From: an uncultured Rhodobiaceae bacterium
Lineage (GTDB): Bacteria; Pseudomonadota; Alphaproteobacteria; Parvibaculales; Parvibaculaceae
Direction: 5' to 3'
Length of the DNA: 53,921 nucleotides
Assembly (NCBI GenBank): GCA_913057645.1
Contig: CAJXOU010000013.1
Span: 1 to 53,921, forward strand
A model generated the notes under the pieces. The model did no database searches and was not told where the DNA came from. It saw nothing but the letters and a program-made list of their open reading frames with translations. Shown piece by piece: positions 47,612-53,921 of this stretch (its first letter is position 1; every line of letters starts with the position of its first letter). The position numbers were made by a program, and so were the translations under genes.

Positions 47612-50545
47612 GTGGCAAGCGGCAAGGCGCAAAAGAAAACACCGGCGAAACAGGCGCCCGCGAAATCCGAATCGGCGGGTAAACCGCTGAAAAAGGGCGA
47701 TCATCTCTTCCTGGTCGACGGTTCGGGCTACATCTTCCGCGCCTATCACGCGTTGCCGCCCCTGACGCGAAAGTCCGATGGATTGCCGATTGGCGCCGTC
47801 GCGGGTTTCTGCAACATGCTCTACAAGCTCATCGAGGATACGAAGGACGAGTTCGAGCCGACCCATCTCGCCGTCATCTTCGACGCTTCGTCGAAAACCT
47901 TCCGCAACGACATCTACCCCGAATACAAGGCGAACCGCGTCGAACCCCCGGAAGATCTCGTGCCGCAATTTGCGCTGGTGCGCGATGCGACGCGAGCCTT
48001 CGGCGTCCCCTGCATCGAGAAACTCGGCTTCGAGGCTGACGATCTGATCGCAACCTATGCACGCCTTGCGCATGAGGCGGGCGCGCGCGTCACCATCGTC
48101 TCGTCCGACAAGGATCTGATGCAGCTTGTCAACGAGCAGGTCGACATGCTCGATACGATGAAGATGAAGACCATCGCCCGCGACCAGGTGATCGAGAAAT
48201 TCGGCGTGCCGCCGGAAAAGGTCGTCGATGTGCAGGCTCTCGCGGGAGACAGCACCGACAACGTGCCGGGCGTTCCCGGCATCGGCATCAAGACGGCGGC
48301 CCAGTTGATCGGGGAATATGGCGATCTCGAAACGCTGCTCGCTCGCGCTTCCGAAATCAAGCAGAACAAGCGCCGCGAAAACCTGATCGAGTTTGCCGAA
48401 CAGGCACGCGTCTCGCGCCGCCTCGTCGAACTCGACAACAATGTTCCGGTGGAGGAACCGCTTGAGGAAATGGGCGTTCGTGATCCCGATCCCGAAACGC
48501 TGATCGGTTTCTTCAAGGACATGGAATTCAACACGCTGACGCGTCGCGTCGGCGAACGGTTCAACATCGATGTCGATGCCATCCCGGCATCCGGCGAACA
48601 TCCGCCAGAAGAGGCCGCGCCGCAGGAAAAGCAGAGCGTCAGCCGCACCGCGCGCGGCGGTGCCCCGGGGGCCACGCCGAAAGGCATCGATCTTGACTTC
48701 AAGGATGCGAACTACGTTGCGGTGACGACGCTTCCCGATCTCGAGGAATGGATCGCGCGCGCCCGGGAACAGGGATTCTTCGCCGTCGATACGGAAACGG
48801 ACAGTCTCGCGCCGATGCAGGCGCGTCTCGTCGGCGTCTCCATGTCGCTGGTGCCGGGCGAGGCCTGCTACATCCCGCTGCAACATGGTGCCGGCGGGGG
48901 TCTCGATTTCGCCGATGCCGAAGGTCAGCAGCAAATTCCGCTCGGCGATGCGCTGAAGGCACTGAAGCCGTTGCTCGAGGACCCGGGCATCCTGAAGATC
49001 GGCCAGAATCTCAAATTCGATATCCTCGTCTTCTGGCAGCACGGCATCGAACTTCGCTGCATCGACGACACCATGCTCATGTCCTATGCGCTTGATGCAG
49101 GCATACATGGACACGGTATGGACGAACTGTCGGAGCTGCATCTGAACCACAAGCCGATCCCGTTCTCCGAGGTCGCAGGCAAGGGCAAGGCGCAGATCAC
49201 CTTCGATCAGGTGCCGGTCGATCGCGCGACGGCCTATGCCGCGGAAGACGCCGACGTCACGCTCCGCCTCTGGCACATCTTGAAGCCGCGTCTTGTCGGC
49301 GAACGGCGTGCAACCGTTTACGAAACGCTGGAGCGTCCGCTGGTGAAGGTGCTGGCTGGCATGGAGCGTGCGGGCGTCAAGGTCGACAAGGCGGTGCTCG
49401 CGCGCCTTTCCGCCGACTTCGCGCAGAAGATGGCCCGCTACGAGGAAGAGATCTACGAAATGGCGGGCGAGCGTTTCAATATCGCCTCGCCGAAGCAGCT
49501 CGGCGAAATTCTCTTCGACAAGCAGAGCCTCGAAGGCGGCCGCAAGACGAAGACGGGCGCCTGGTCGACCGATGCCGACACGCTCGAAATGCTTGCCGCG
49601 CAGGGCCACGACCTGCCGCAGCGCGTTCTGGACTGGCGCGGACTTTCCAAGCTCAAGAGCACCTACACCGATACGCTGCCGGATCATATCAACCCTGACA
49701 CCGGCCGCGTCCACACTTCTTATTCGCTTGCGTCGACATCGACGGGCCGTCTGGCTTCGACCGAACCGAACCTGCAGAACATCCCCGTTCGCACGGAGGA
49801 TGGCCGCAAGATCAGAACGGCTTTCGTCGCGGACAAGGGCAATCTCCTCATCTCCGCCGACTACAGCCAGATCGAGCTCCGGCTTCTCGCTCATATCGCG
49901 GATATCGAAGCGCTGAAGAAGGCATTCGCCGAGGGTCTCGACATTCACGCGATGACGGCGTCGGAAATGTTCAATACGCCGATCGAAGGCATGGACCCGT
50001 CGGTTCGCCGCCGCGCCAAGGCGATCAACTTCGGCATCATCTACGGCATCTCCGCCTTTGGTCTCGCCAACCAGCTCGGCATCGCGCGCGGCGAGGCGGG
50101 CGAATATATCGACCGCTATTTCAAGCGTTTCCCCGGCATTCGCGCCTATATGGACGACACCAAGGAGTTCGCTCACAAGAACGGTTATGTGGAGACGATC
50201 TTCGGCCGCCGCATTCACCTCCCCGCGATCAACTCGAAGAACCCGGCCGAGAAAAGCTTCATGGAGCGTGCCGCCATCAACGCGCCGATCCAGGGCTCGG
50301 CGGCGGATATCATCCGCCGCGCCATGATCCGCATGCCGCGCGCGCTTGCCGATGCCGCGCTTTCGGCGCGCATGCTCCTGCAGGTGCATGACGAACTGAT
50401 CTTCGAAGTGCCGGAGAAGGAAGCGAAGAAGACCTGCGAAACCGTGTCGGGTGTCATGTCGTCCGCCGCCGCGCCCGCGCTCGAACTTGCCGTGCCGCTC
50501 GATGTCGATGCGCGCGCCGCGAAAAACTGGGACGAAGCGCATTAG
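47612..50545 (+). CDS. polA: DNA polymerase I
   Basis: This protein of 977 aa has all three domains. The 5'-3' exonuclease (about 28-320) shows LFLVDGSGYIFRAYHALPP, FDASSKTFRNDIYPEYKANR and the GDSTDNVPGVPGIG helix-hairpin-helix. The 3'-5' exonuclease (about 360-560) keeps DTETDSLAP (DxE), GQNLKFDILVF and YAAEDADVTL, so proofreading should be active. The polymerase domain has motif A SADYSQIELRLLAHI, motif B RRRAKAINFGIIYG and motif C QVHDELIFEVP. The GTG at 47612 has AGGAAAGG eight bases upstream. The GTG at 47603 is an alternative. It functions in repair and Okazaki fragment maturation. Confidence 0.97.
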   Translation: MASGKAQKKTPAKQAPAKSESAGKPLKKGDHLFLVDGSGYIFRAYHALPPLTRKSDGLPIGAVAGFCNMLYKLIEDTKDEFEPTHLAVIFDASSKTFRNDIYPEYKANRVEPPEDLVPQFALVRDATRAFGVPCIEKLGFEADDLIATYARLAHEAGARVTIVSSDKDLMQLVNEQVDMLDTMKMKTIARDQVIEKFGVPPEKVVDVQALAGDSTDNVPGVPGIGIKTAAQLIGEYGDLETLLARASEIKQNKRRENLIEFAEQARVSRRLVELDNNVPVEEPLEEMGVRDPDPETLIGFFKDMEFNTLTRRVGERFNIDVDAIPASGEHPPEEAAPQEKQSVSRTARGGAPGATPKGIDLDFKDANYVAVTTLPDLEEWIARAREQGFFAVDTETDSLAPMQARLVGVSMSLVPGEACYIPLQHGAGGGLDFADAEGQQQIPLGDALKALKPLLEDPGILKIGQNLKFDILVFWQHGIELRCIDDTMLMSYALDAGIHGHGMDELSELHLNHKPIPFSEVAGKGKAQITFDQVPVDRATAYAAEDADVTLRLWHILKPRLVGERRATVYETLERPLVKVLAGMERAGVKVDKAVLARLSADFAQKMARYEEEIYEMAGERFNIASPKQLGEILFDKQSLEGGRKTKTGAWSTDADTLEMLAAQGHDLPQRVLDWRGLSKLKSTYTDTLPDHINPDTGRVHTSYSLASTSTGRLASTEPNLQNIPVRTEDGRKIRTAFVADKGNLLISADYSQIELRLLAHIADIEALKKAFAEGLDIHAMTASEMFNTPIEGMDPSVRRRAKAINFGIIYGISAFGLANQLGIARGEAGEYIDRYFKRFPGIRAYMDDTKEFAHKNGYVETIFGRRIHLPAINSKNPAEKSFMERAAINAPIQGSAADIIRRAMIRMPRALADAALSARMLLQVHDELIFEVPEKEAKKTCETVSGVMSSAAAPALELAVPLDVDARAAKNWDEAH

Positions 50546-50558
50546 CACCGAAGCCGAC

Positions 50559-51602
50559 ATGACGGAGAAGCGCCGGCAGAGCTGGGAAAATGCGCTTTCG
50601 GAGGCGTTGCCGGTCAGCCCGTTTCTCATCGGCGGCGTCGTCTCCGCACTCTTCTTTGCGAGTTTTCTCCTCACGGCCGTTCTCTCCGGCGTTGAAATCG
50701 TCGTCTCCCGCTTCGACGAAGTCTCCCTCTCGAGTGAAGCCTGGGCGGCGCTCGCGCTTTCGCTTCTCTGGTTCGCGATCCTCGGTATCGGCCGCTACAC
50801 CGTAGTGGGAAATTTGCGCGATGCGCGCCTGCTCGTCGGCATCGCGCCTCACATCACGCCACAGAAAGTCGAGCGCTACACGCTCGGTGTCACGCAGCGC
50901 GAACTCGTCCGCTCGCGGGTTGCCGGGTTTGCGGGCTTTCTTGCGGGCGGCGTGCTTCACGCCATTGCCATACTCGGTATCTGGCAGAACGGTTGGGCCG
51001 GCTTCGAAACGCCAGTCGACATATGGATGTTCTTCGCCGTGTCGCTGCTCGTCATGCAGCTCTTGCGGCGCATCTATTTTCTGCGCGGCGACACGGGGCT
51101 TTTCGCGGAGGCCCTGAAAGGGCTCGATCCCGACTTGTCGGACGTTTCGCAGCTCGACGCGTTCGGCCGCGTCGCTCTGCGCGGTGCGCTGCCCTGGTTC
51201 GCCGTCTCGGGTATCGTCGCGCTGCTTCTCGTCGGGCAGGATGCGGACGGTCTCACCGTTCCCGCCCTCGTTCTCACGCTTGCCGCTGCCTTCTTCGTCT
51301 TCTCGCGCCCGATGCTGCGCGCGCATCGTGTCCTCAAGCGCGCAAAGCACCGCGGTCTTGTCAGGCTACGCGACGAAATCCGCCGTCATGAAAAGGCGCT
51401 CTACCAGAATGGCGAATCCGCGCGCGAGGCGGCGCAGATGCTGCCTGCTCTTGTCGCGCTGGAAACGCGCACCGAGCATCTGCGTGAATGGCCGCTCGAT
51501 CTGCAGACGGCAAGCCGTCTCGTGCTCTACACGGCCATTCCGCTTGGCTCATGGTTCGGCGCGGGCGCCGTCAATATCGCGCTGGAAGCCCTGATTTCCT
51601 GA
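50559..51602 (+). CDS. Predicted multi-pass membrane protein
   Basis: This 347-aa protein has seven or so hydrophobic segments (for example LIGGVVSALFFASFLLTAVL, AALALSLLWFAILGIGRY, AGFLAGGVLHAIAILGIW and GIVALLLVGQ) and a charged helical region (about 245-300; RAHRVLKRAKHRGLVRLRDE). No family is recognised. It starts 13 bases after polA and may be co-transcribed, though its ribosome site is weak. The frame is open back to 50451, but that part overlaps polA. Confidence 0.85.
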   Translation: MTEKRRQSWENALSEALPVSPFLIGGVVSALFFASFLLTAVLSGVEIVVSRFDEVSLSSEAWAALALSLLWFAILGIGRYTVVGNLRDARLLVGIAPHITPQKVERYTLGVTQRELVRSRVAGFAGFLAGGVLHAIAILGIWQNGWAGFETPVDIWMFFAVSLLVMQLLRRIYFLRGDTGLFAEALKGLDPDLSDVSQLDAFGRVALRGALPWFAVSGIVALLLVGQDADGLTVPALVLTLAAAFFVFSRPMLRAHRVLKRAKHRGLVRLRDEIRRHEKALYQNGESAREAAQMLPALVALETRTEHLREWPLDLQTASRLVLYTAIPLGSWFGAGAVNIALEALIS

Positions 51603-51652
51603 GATTCCATCATTTCCAGCCATTGCCCGTTTCCCGCTTCCGCCCCATATGT

Positions 51653-51677
51653 GGAACTGAAGACCGCGTGAAACGTT
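51653..51677 (+). promoter_or_regulatory. Perfect EcfG promoter of the SDPPSW-repeat gene
   Basis: GGAAC (51653-51657), 16 bases, then CGTT (51674-51677). An exact consensus match 45 kb from the GSR locus, 30 bases before the TTG start of the next gene. Confidence 0.8.
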
Positions 51678-51706
51678 TTGTTCCCGCAGCAATGGGAGGA
51701 ACGGCT

Positions 51707-51994
51707 TTGTCCACCGGCAAGGAAAAGCAGGCAGACGACAAGAACAGGGTCACGGAAGCGGAGAAGGAATCCTTTCCCTCGAGTGACCCGCCCTCATGGA
51801 CGAGCGGCGAGGCCTCGCCCGAAGCGGACGCGAAGCGCGCCGAACGCAAGGCGGAAGAAGTCGCAAAGGAGCGCGCCGCCAAAGAGGAAGATGTCGACGA
51901 AACGCTCGACGAGAGCTATCCCGCCTCCGACCCGCCCTCATGGACCGGCTCGCATGCCGGCGACAGCCACAATCAGGGCGGCAAGAAAAAATAG
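51707..51994 (+). CDS. Small hydrophilic protein with duplicated SDPPSW motif
   Basis: This 95-aa, highly charged and probably unstructured protein contains two copies of an ESFPSSDPPSWT / ESYPASDPPSWTG motif (about residues 20-32 and 70-83) separated by a Lys/Glu/Ala-rich helix. Such SDPPSW motifs recur in small hypothetical proteins of alphaproteobacteria, often stress-linked. No function is known. The TTG at 51707 has GGGAGG at ideal distance. The ATG at 51692 would lie almost at the predicted transcription start. A perfect EcfG promoter precedes it, and a strong terminator follows, so it is a single-gene GSR unit. Confidence 0.82.
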   Translation: MSTGKEKQADDKNRVTEAEKESFPSSDPPSWTSGEASPEADAKRAERKAEEVAKERAAKEEDVDETLDESYPASDPPSWTGSHAGDSHNQGGKKK

Positions 51995-52014
51995 CGTCCG
52001 AGCGACAGCATCAA

Positions 52015-52046
52015 AAAAGGCCCGGAAGGTTTCTTCCGGGCCTTTT
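52015..52046. terminator. Strong bidirectional intrinsic terminator
   Basis: AAAAGGCCCGGAAG (52015-52028) pairs perfectly with CTTCCGGGCCTTTT (52033-52046) across GTTT. It lies between the convergent SDPPSW and GST genes. Confidence 0.92.
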
Positions 52047-52050
52047 GCCG

Positions 52051-52791
52051 TCAGGCGGCGAGCGTCAGTTCGATGCGCTGCTTCTGTCGCGTCGAGGCGT
52101 AGATCTCGCCCATCCGCTCCGTATGCCGCAGCAGGTTGTCGTGCCCGAGGGCCGCATCCTTCAGCGGGCTTTCCATCTCGGGGCCCGTGATGTTGACGAG
52201 CGTGGCGAAGACGGAGACATCCGCGAGGGTCGGCTTGTCGCCGAAGAAGAAGGGCTTGTCGCCCAGCATCGCCGCCATGGCCGCGAGGTCCTGTTTGCCG
52301 AAGCCATAAATTTCCTCGGCAGCGTGGCGGCCGATCCCGTGCGCGGTGAGTGCGGCACGAACGCTCTTTCGCGCCATGCGCGGCACGATCGCGGAAAGCG
52401 GAAAGGGCAGGCCGCCGAAGAACAGCGCTTTGACCGTCGGCCAGTTTGCCTCCTCGATCCAGCGGTTGTGAACGATCACCCAGTAGAGCCGCTCGTCCAG
52501 CATCCGCTGCAGCATGTGCGATTGCGCCCTCTCGGCATCGCTGAGGCCCCGATCGAGATCGACGCCGAGCGTTTCCTTGAGATGGTTCAGAATGAGCGCC
52601 GAGTCGCCGATCCTTTTCCCCTCGAATTCGATGAAGGGCAGCTTCCCCTTCGGCGCCTTGCGGGGATCGGTCTCATACGACAGCTCGTGCGGCACGCCCG
52701 CGAGGCGCAGCGCCGCTTCGAGCTTCAGGCAGAAGGAACTCGGATTGGGCGTGCCCTTCAGGCTCGCCGGAAAGATGCAGAGGCGGATCAT
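52051..52791 (-). CDS. Glutathione S-transferase family protein
   Basis: This 246-aa protein has an N-terminal thioredoxin-like domain (about 1-78; RLCIFPASLKGTPNPSSFCLKLEAALRLAG, and KGKLPFIEFEGKRIGDSALI with the cis-Pro and Ser-Ala motif for glutathione) and a C-terminal all-helical GST domain. The form resembles metaxin-like or Tom37-type GSTs with a long linker. It has a role in detoxification or redox. GGAG precedes the ATG. It is divergent from the WYL regulator gene. Three 11-base-spaced repeats between them are the probable control site. Confidence 0.9.
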   Translation of the reverse strand: MIRLCIFPASLKGTPNPSSFCLKLEAALRLAGVPHELSYETDPRKAPKGKLPFIEFEGKRIGDSALILNHLKETLGVDLDRGLSDAERAQSHMLQRMLDERLYWVIVHNRWIEEANWPTVKALFFGGLPFPLSAIVPRMARKSVRAALTAHGIGRHAAEEIYGFGKQDLAAMAAMLGDKPFFFGDKPTLADVSVFATLVNITGPEMESPLKDAALGHDNLLRHTERMGEIYASTRQKQRIELTLAA

Positions 52792-52823
52792 GGGCGGTCT
52801 CCATGGTTGAACGAGACCCCTTA

Positions 52824-52853
52824 TACTGACATGCTACTGACAACGTACCGTCA
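52824..52853 (+). repeat. Three direct repeats with an 11-base period, probable operator
   Basis: TACTGACA (52824-52831), TACTGACA (52835-52842) and TACCGTCA (52846-52853) start exactly 11 bases apart, about one helical turn. They lie in the short gap between the divergent GST and WYL-regulator genes and overlap a -10-like TATACT. Confidence 0.7.
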
Positions 52854-52893
52854 GCAGTGTCCGGGGCCGGTCCCCGCGAACCGGGAGAGCCTC

Positions 52894-53619
52894 ATGCGCC
52901 GCGCCAACCGTCTCTTCGACATCATCGAATATCTCCGGCGCGCGAAGCGGGTCGTGACCGCGCAGGAACTGGCCCGCGAACTGGAAGTGTCCGTCCGCAC
53001 CATCTACCGCGACGTGGCCGACCTGCAGGCGAGCCGCGTGCCCATCGAGGGCGAGGCGGGTCTCGGCTATGTGCTCCGATCGGGCTACGAGCTGCCGCCC
53101 CTCATGTTCACGGAGGATGAGATCGAGGCGCTCGTCTTCGGCGCGCGCATGGTCCGCGCCTGGGGCGATGCCGCCTTTACCGGCGCGGCGGACGCCGCCG
53201 TCGCGAAGATCGCCGCCGTGCTGCCGCCGCGTCTGCGCCGCATTGCGGAAACATCGCGTGTCACAGTTGCGCCGGGCCGCACCAGCCCGAAGGACGGCTA
53301 CAGCCGCCACCTCTCGCCCGTGCGCCGCGCCATCCGCGACCGCCGCAAGCTCGTCATCGCTTACGAGGCTCTGTCGGGCGAACGCACCGAGCGCACGCTT
53401 CGTCCGCTCGGTCTCGCCTTCTTCGGCCCCTTCTGGATGCTCGCCGCCTGGTGCGAGAAGCGCGAGGACTTCCGCACCTTCCGCATCGAGCGCATCGGCT
53501 CGCTGAAAGTCACGAACGACGTCTTCACCGACGAGAAGGGCAAGACGATGGAAGATTTCGTCGCCCGCCCGCAGGAAAGCTCCTACAGCGGCCTCTTGCG
53601 CCCGCAAGCTGCCGACTGA
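52894..53619 (+). CDS. YafY-type WYL-domain transcriptional regulator
   Basis: This 241-aa protein has an N-terminal HTH_11/DeoR-like helix-turn-helix (about 1-60; LAREL..SVRTIYRDVADLQ) and a WYL domain (about 140-230; FFGPFWMLAAWCEKREDFRTF carries a W-x-L-A-A-W-C-E variant of the WYL core). WYL domains sense small ligands or nucleic acids. GGGAGAG precedes the ATG at 52894. It is divergent from the GST gene, which it probably controls together with itself. Confidence 0.92.
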   Translation: MRRANRLFDIIEYLRRAKRVVTAQELARELEVSVRTIYRDVADLQASRVPIEGEAGLGYVLRSGYELPPLMFTEDEIEALVFGARMVRAWGDAAFTGAADAAVAKIAAVLPPRLRRIAETSRVTVAPGRTSPKDGYSRHLSPVRRAIRDRRKLVIAYEALSGERTERTLRPLGLAFFGPFWMLAAWCEKREDFRTFRIERIGSLKVTNDVFTDEKGKTMEDFVARPQESSYSGLLRPQAAD

Positions 53620-53632
53620 CAGGCAACGAAAA

Positions 53633-53656
53633 AGCCCCGGCGTTTCCGCCGGGGCT
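53633..53656. terminator. Bidirectional intrinsic terminator
   Basis: AGCCCCGGCG (53633-53642) pairs perfectly with CGCCGGGGCT (53647-53656) across TTTC. A-rich and T-rich flanks follow on both strands. It lies between the WYL-regulator and the pckA end. Confidence 0.9.
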
Positions 53657-53684
53657 CTTCGTCATTCGCGATGAAACGGAAGGC

Positions 53685-53921
53685 TTACTCGGCAGCCTGC
53701 GCCGGGGCCGGTGCGGCGGCGCGCACATCCGGATCCACATGGGCTTCGAACTTCGCGAAGTTGTCGATGAACATCTTCACGAGCTTCTGCGCCTGCGTGT
53801 CGTAGGCGGCCTTGTCGGGCCACGTCTCTGTCTCGTATTCACCTCTGACGCTGCCGACGGTCTTACGCCGGGCGCGCCCTGCCGCGTCGCTCTCTGCTAC
53901 TACGCAGCTCCTCGACACCCC
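53685..53921 (-). CDS. pckA: Phosphoenolpyruvate carboxykinase (ATP), C-terminal fragment at the window edge
   Basis: The last 46 residues (53825-53685) match the C-terminus of ATP-type PEP carboxykinase: [20 protein letters not shown], then [19 protein letters not shown] and an Ala/Gln-rich end. The enzyme makes phosphoenolpyruvate from oxaloacetate in gluconeogenesis. The 96 bases beyond this point up to the window edge stay open in frame, but their translation (Arg/Ser/Glu-rich) does not look like the expected PEP carboxykinase sequence. Assembly error at a contig end or a real rearrangement could explain this. The rest of the gene is not in the window. Confidence 0.6.
   Translation of the reverse strand, partial: GVSRSCVVAESDAAGRARRKTVGSVRGEYETETWPDKAAYDTQAQKLVKMFIDNFAKFEAHVDPDVRAAAPAPAQAAE

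Noticed and set aside
46913-50674. A 1253-aa open frame on the minus strand
   Set aside because: It is the antisense of polA and the ABC ATPase gene. The true genes have full domain sets, and the antisense product is Arg/His-rich with no family features.

Overview
The window is chromosomal DNA of a high-GC alphaproteobacterium. The strongest marker is a complete PhyR-NepR-EcfG general stress response (GSR) locus, a regulatory design restricted to Alphaproteobacteria. A Tad/Cpa pilus cluster, HisKA_2-type kinases and a set of P450, alcohol, aldehyde and thiolase genes fit a free-living, hydrocarbon- or alcohol-using member of the Hyphomicrobiales, such as a Parvibaculum-like organism. The genus is inference from gene content, not a search result.

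Layout. (1) 0-7 kb is a GSR island: a HisKA_2 sensor kinase with a degraded ATPase domain, two NepR anti-sigma paralogs, PhyR, the sigma factor EcfG, and small stress or envelope genes (CsbD, DUF1328, an entericidin-like lipopeptide, MgtC, an FMN reductase, DUF3309). Several lie behind close matches to the EcfG promoter GGAAC-N16/17-CGTT. (2) 7-15 kb holds a MOSC protein, a transposase-derived zinc-ribbon protein, two stand-alone receivers, a TadG-like protein, the first of three related glycine-rich repeat lipoproteins, and an outer-membrane TpsB transporter without an adjacent exoprotein. (3) 15-27 kb is a Tad pilus operon (cpaB, cpaC, cpaE, cpaF, tadB, tadC, tadD, a small lipoprotein, flp, tadE) that ends in a histidine kinase and faces an OmpR-type regulator. 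(4) 27-37 kb carries a Rap1a/Tai-like protein, a cytochrome P450 with a metal-dependent hydrolase and a divergent AraC regulator, the second and third repeat lipoproteins, and a DUF1302 outer-membrane protein. (5) 37-42 kb is a catabolic cluster: TetR regulator, zinc alcohol dehydrogenase, thiolase, MerR regulator and aldehyde dehydrogenase. (6) 42-54 kb is mostly housekeeping: tRNA-Arg(CCG), a diiron MBL-fold protein, a TetR regulator with three near-identical palindromes, a GNAT enzyme, a PAS protein, an ABC ATPase, DNA polymerase I, a stress-type small protein behind a perfect EcfG promoter, and a GST/WYL-regulator pair. The right edge holds the C-terminus of PEP carboxykinase.

How it works together. 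PhyR is expected to take NepR away from EcfG when phosphorylated, and EcfG then reads the GGAAC...CGTT promoters found both in the island and 45 kb away. The surface is a second theme: a Tad pilus with its own two-component system, a TpsB barrel, a DUF1302 barrel, and three paralogous lipoproteins, two of which sit next to those barrels. The lipoprotein family is the least understood part of the window and the best candidate for something new.
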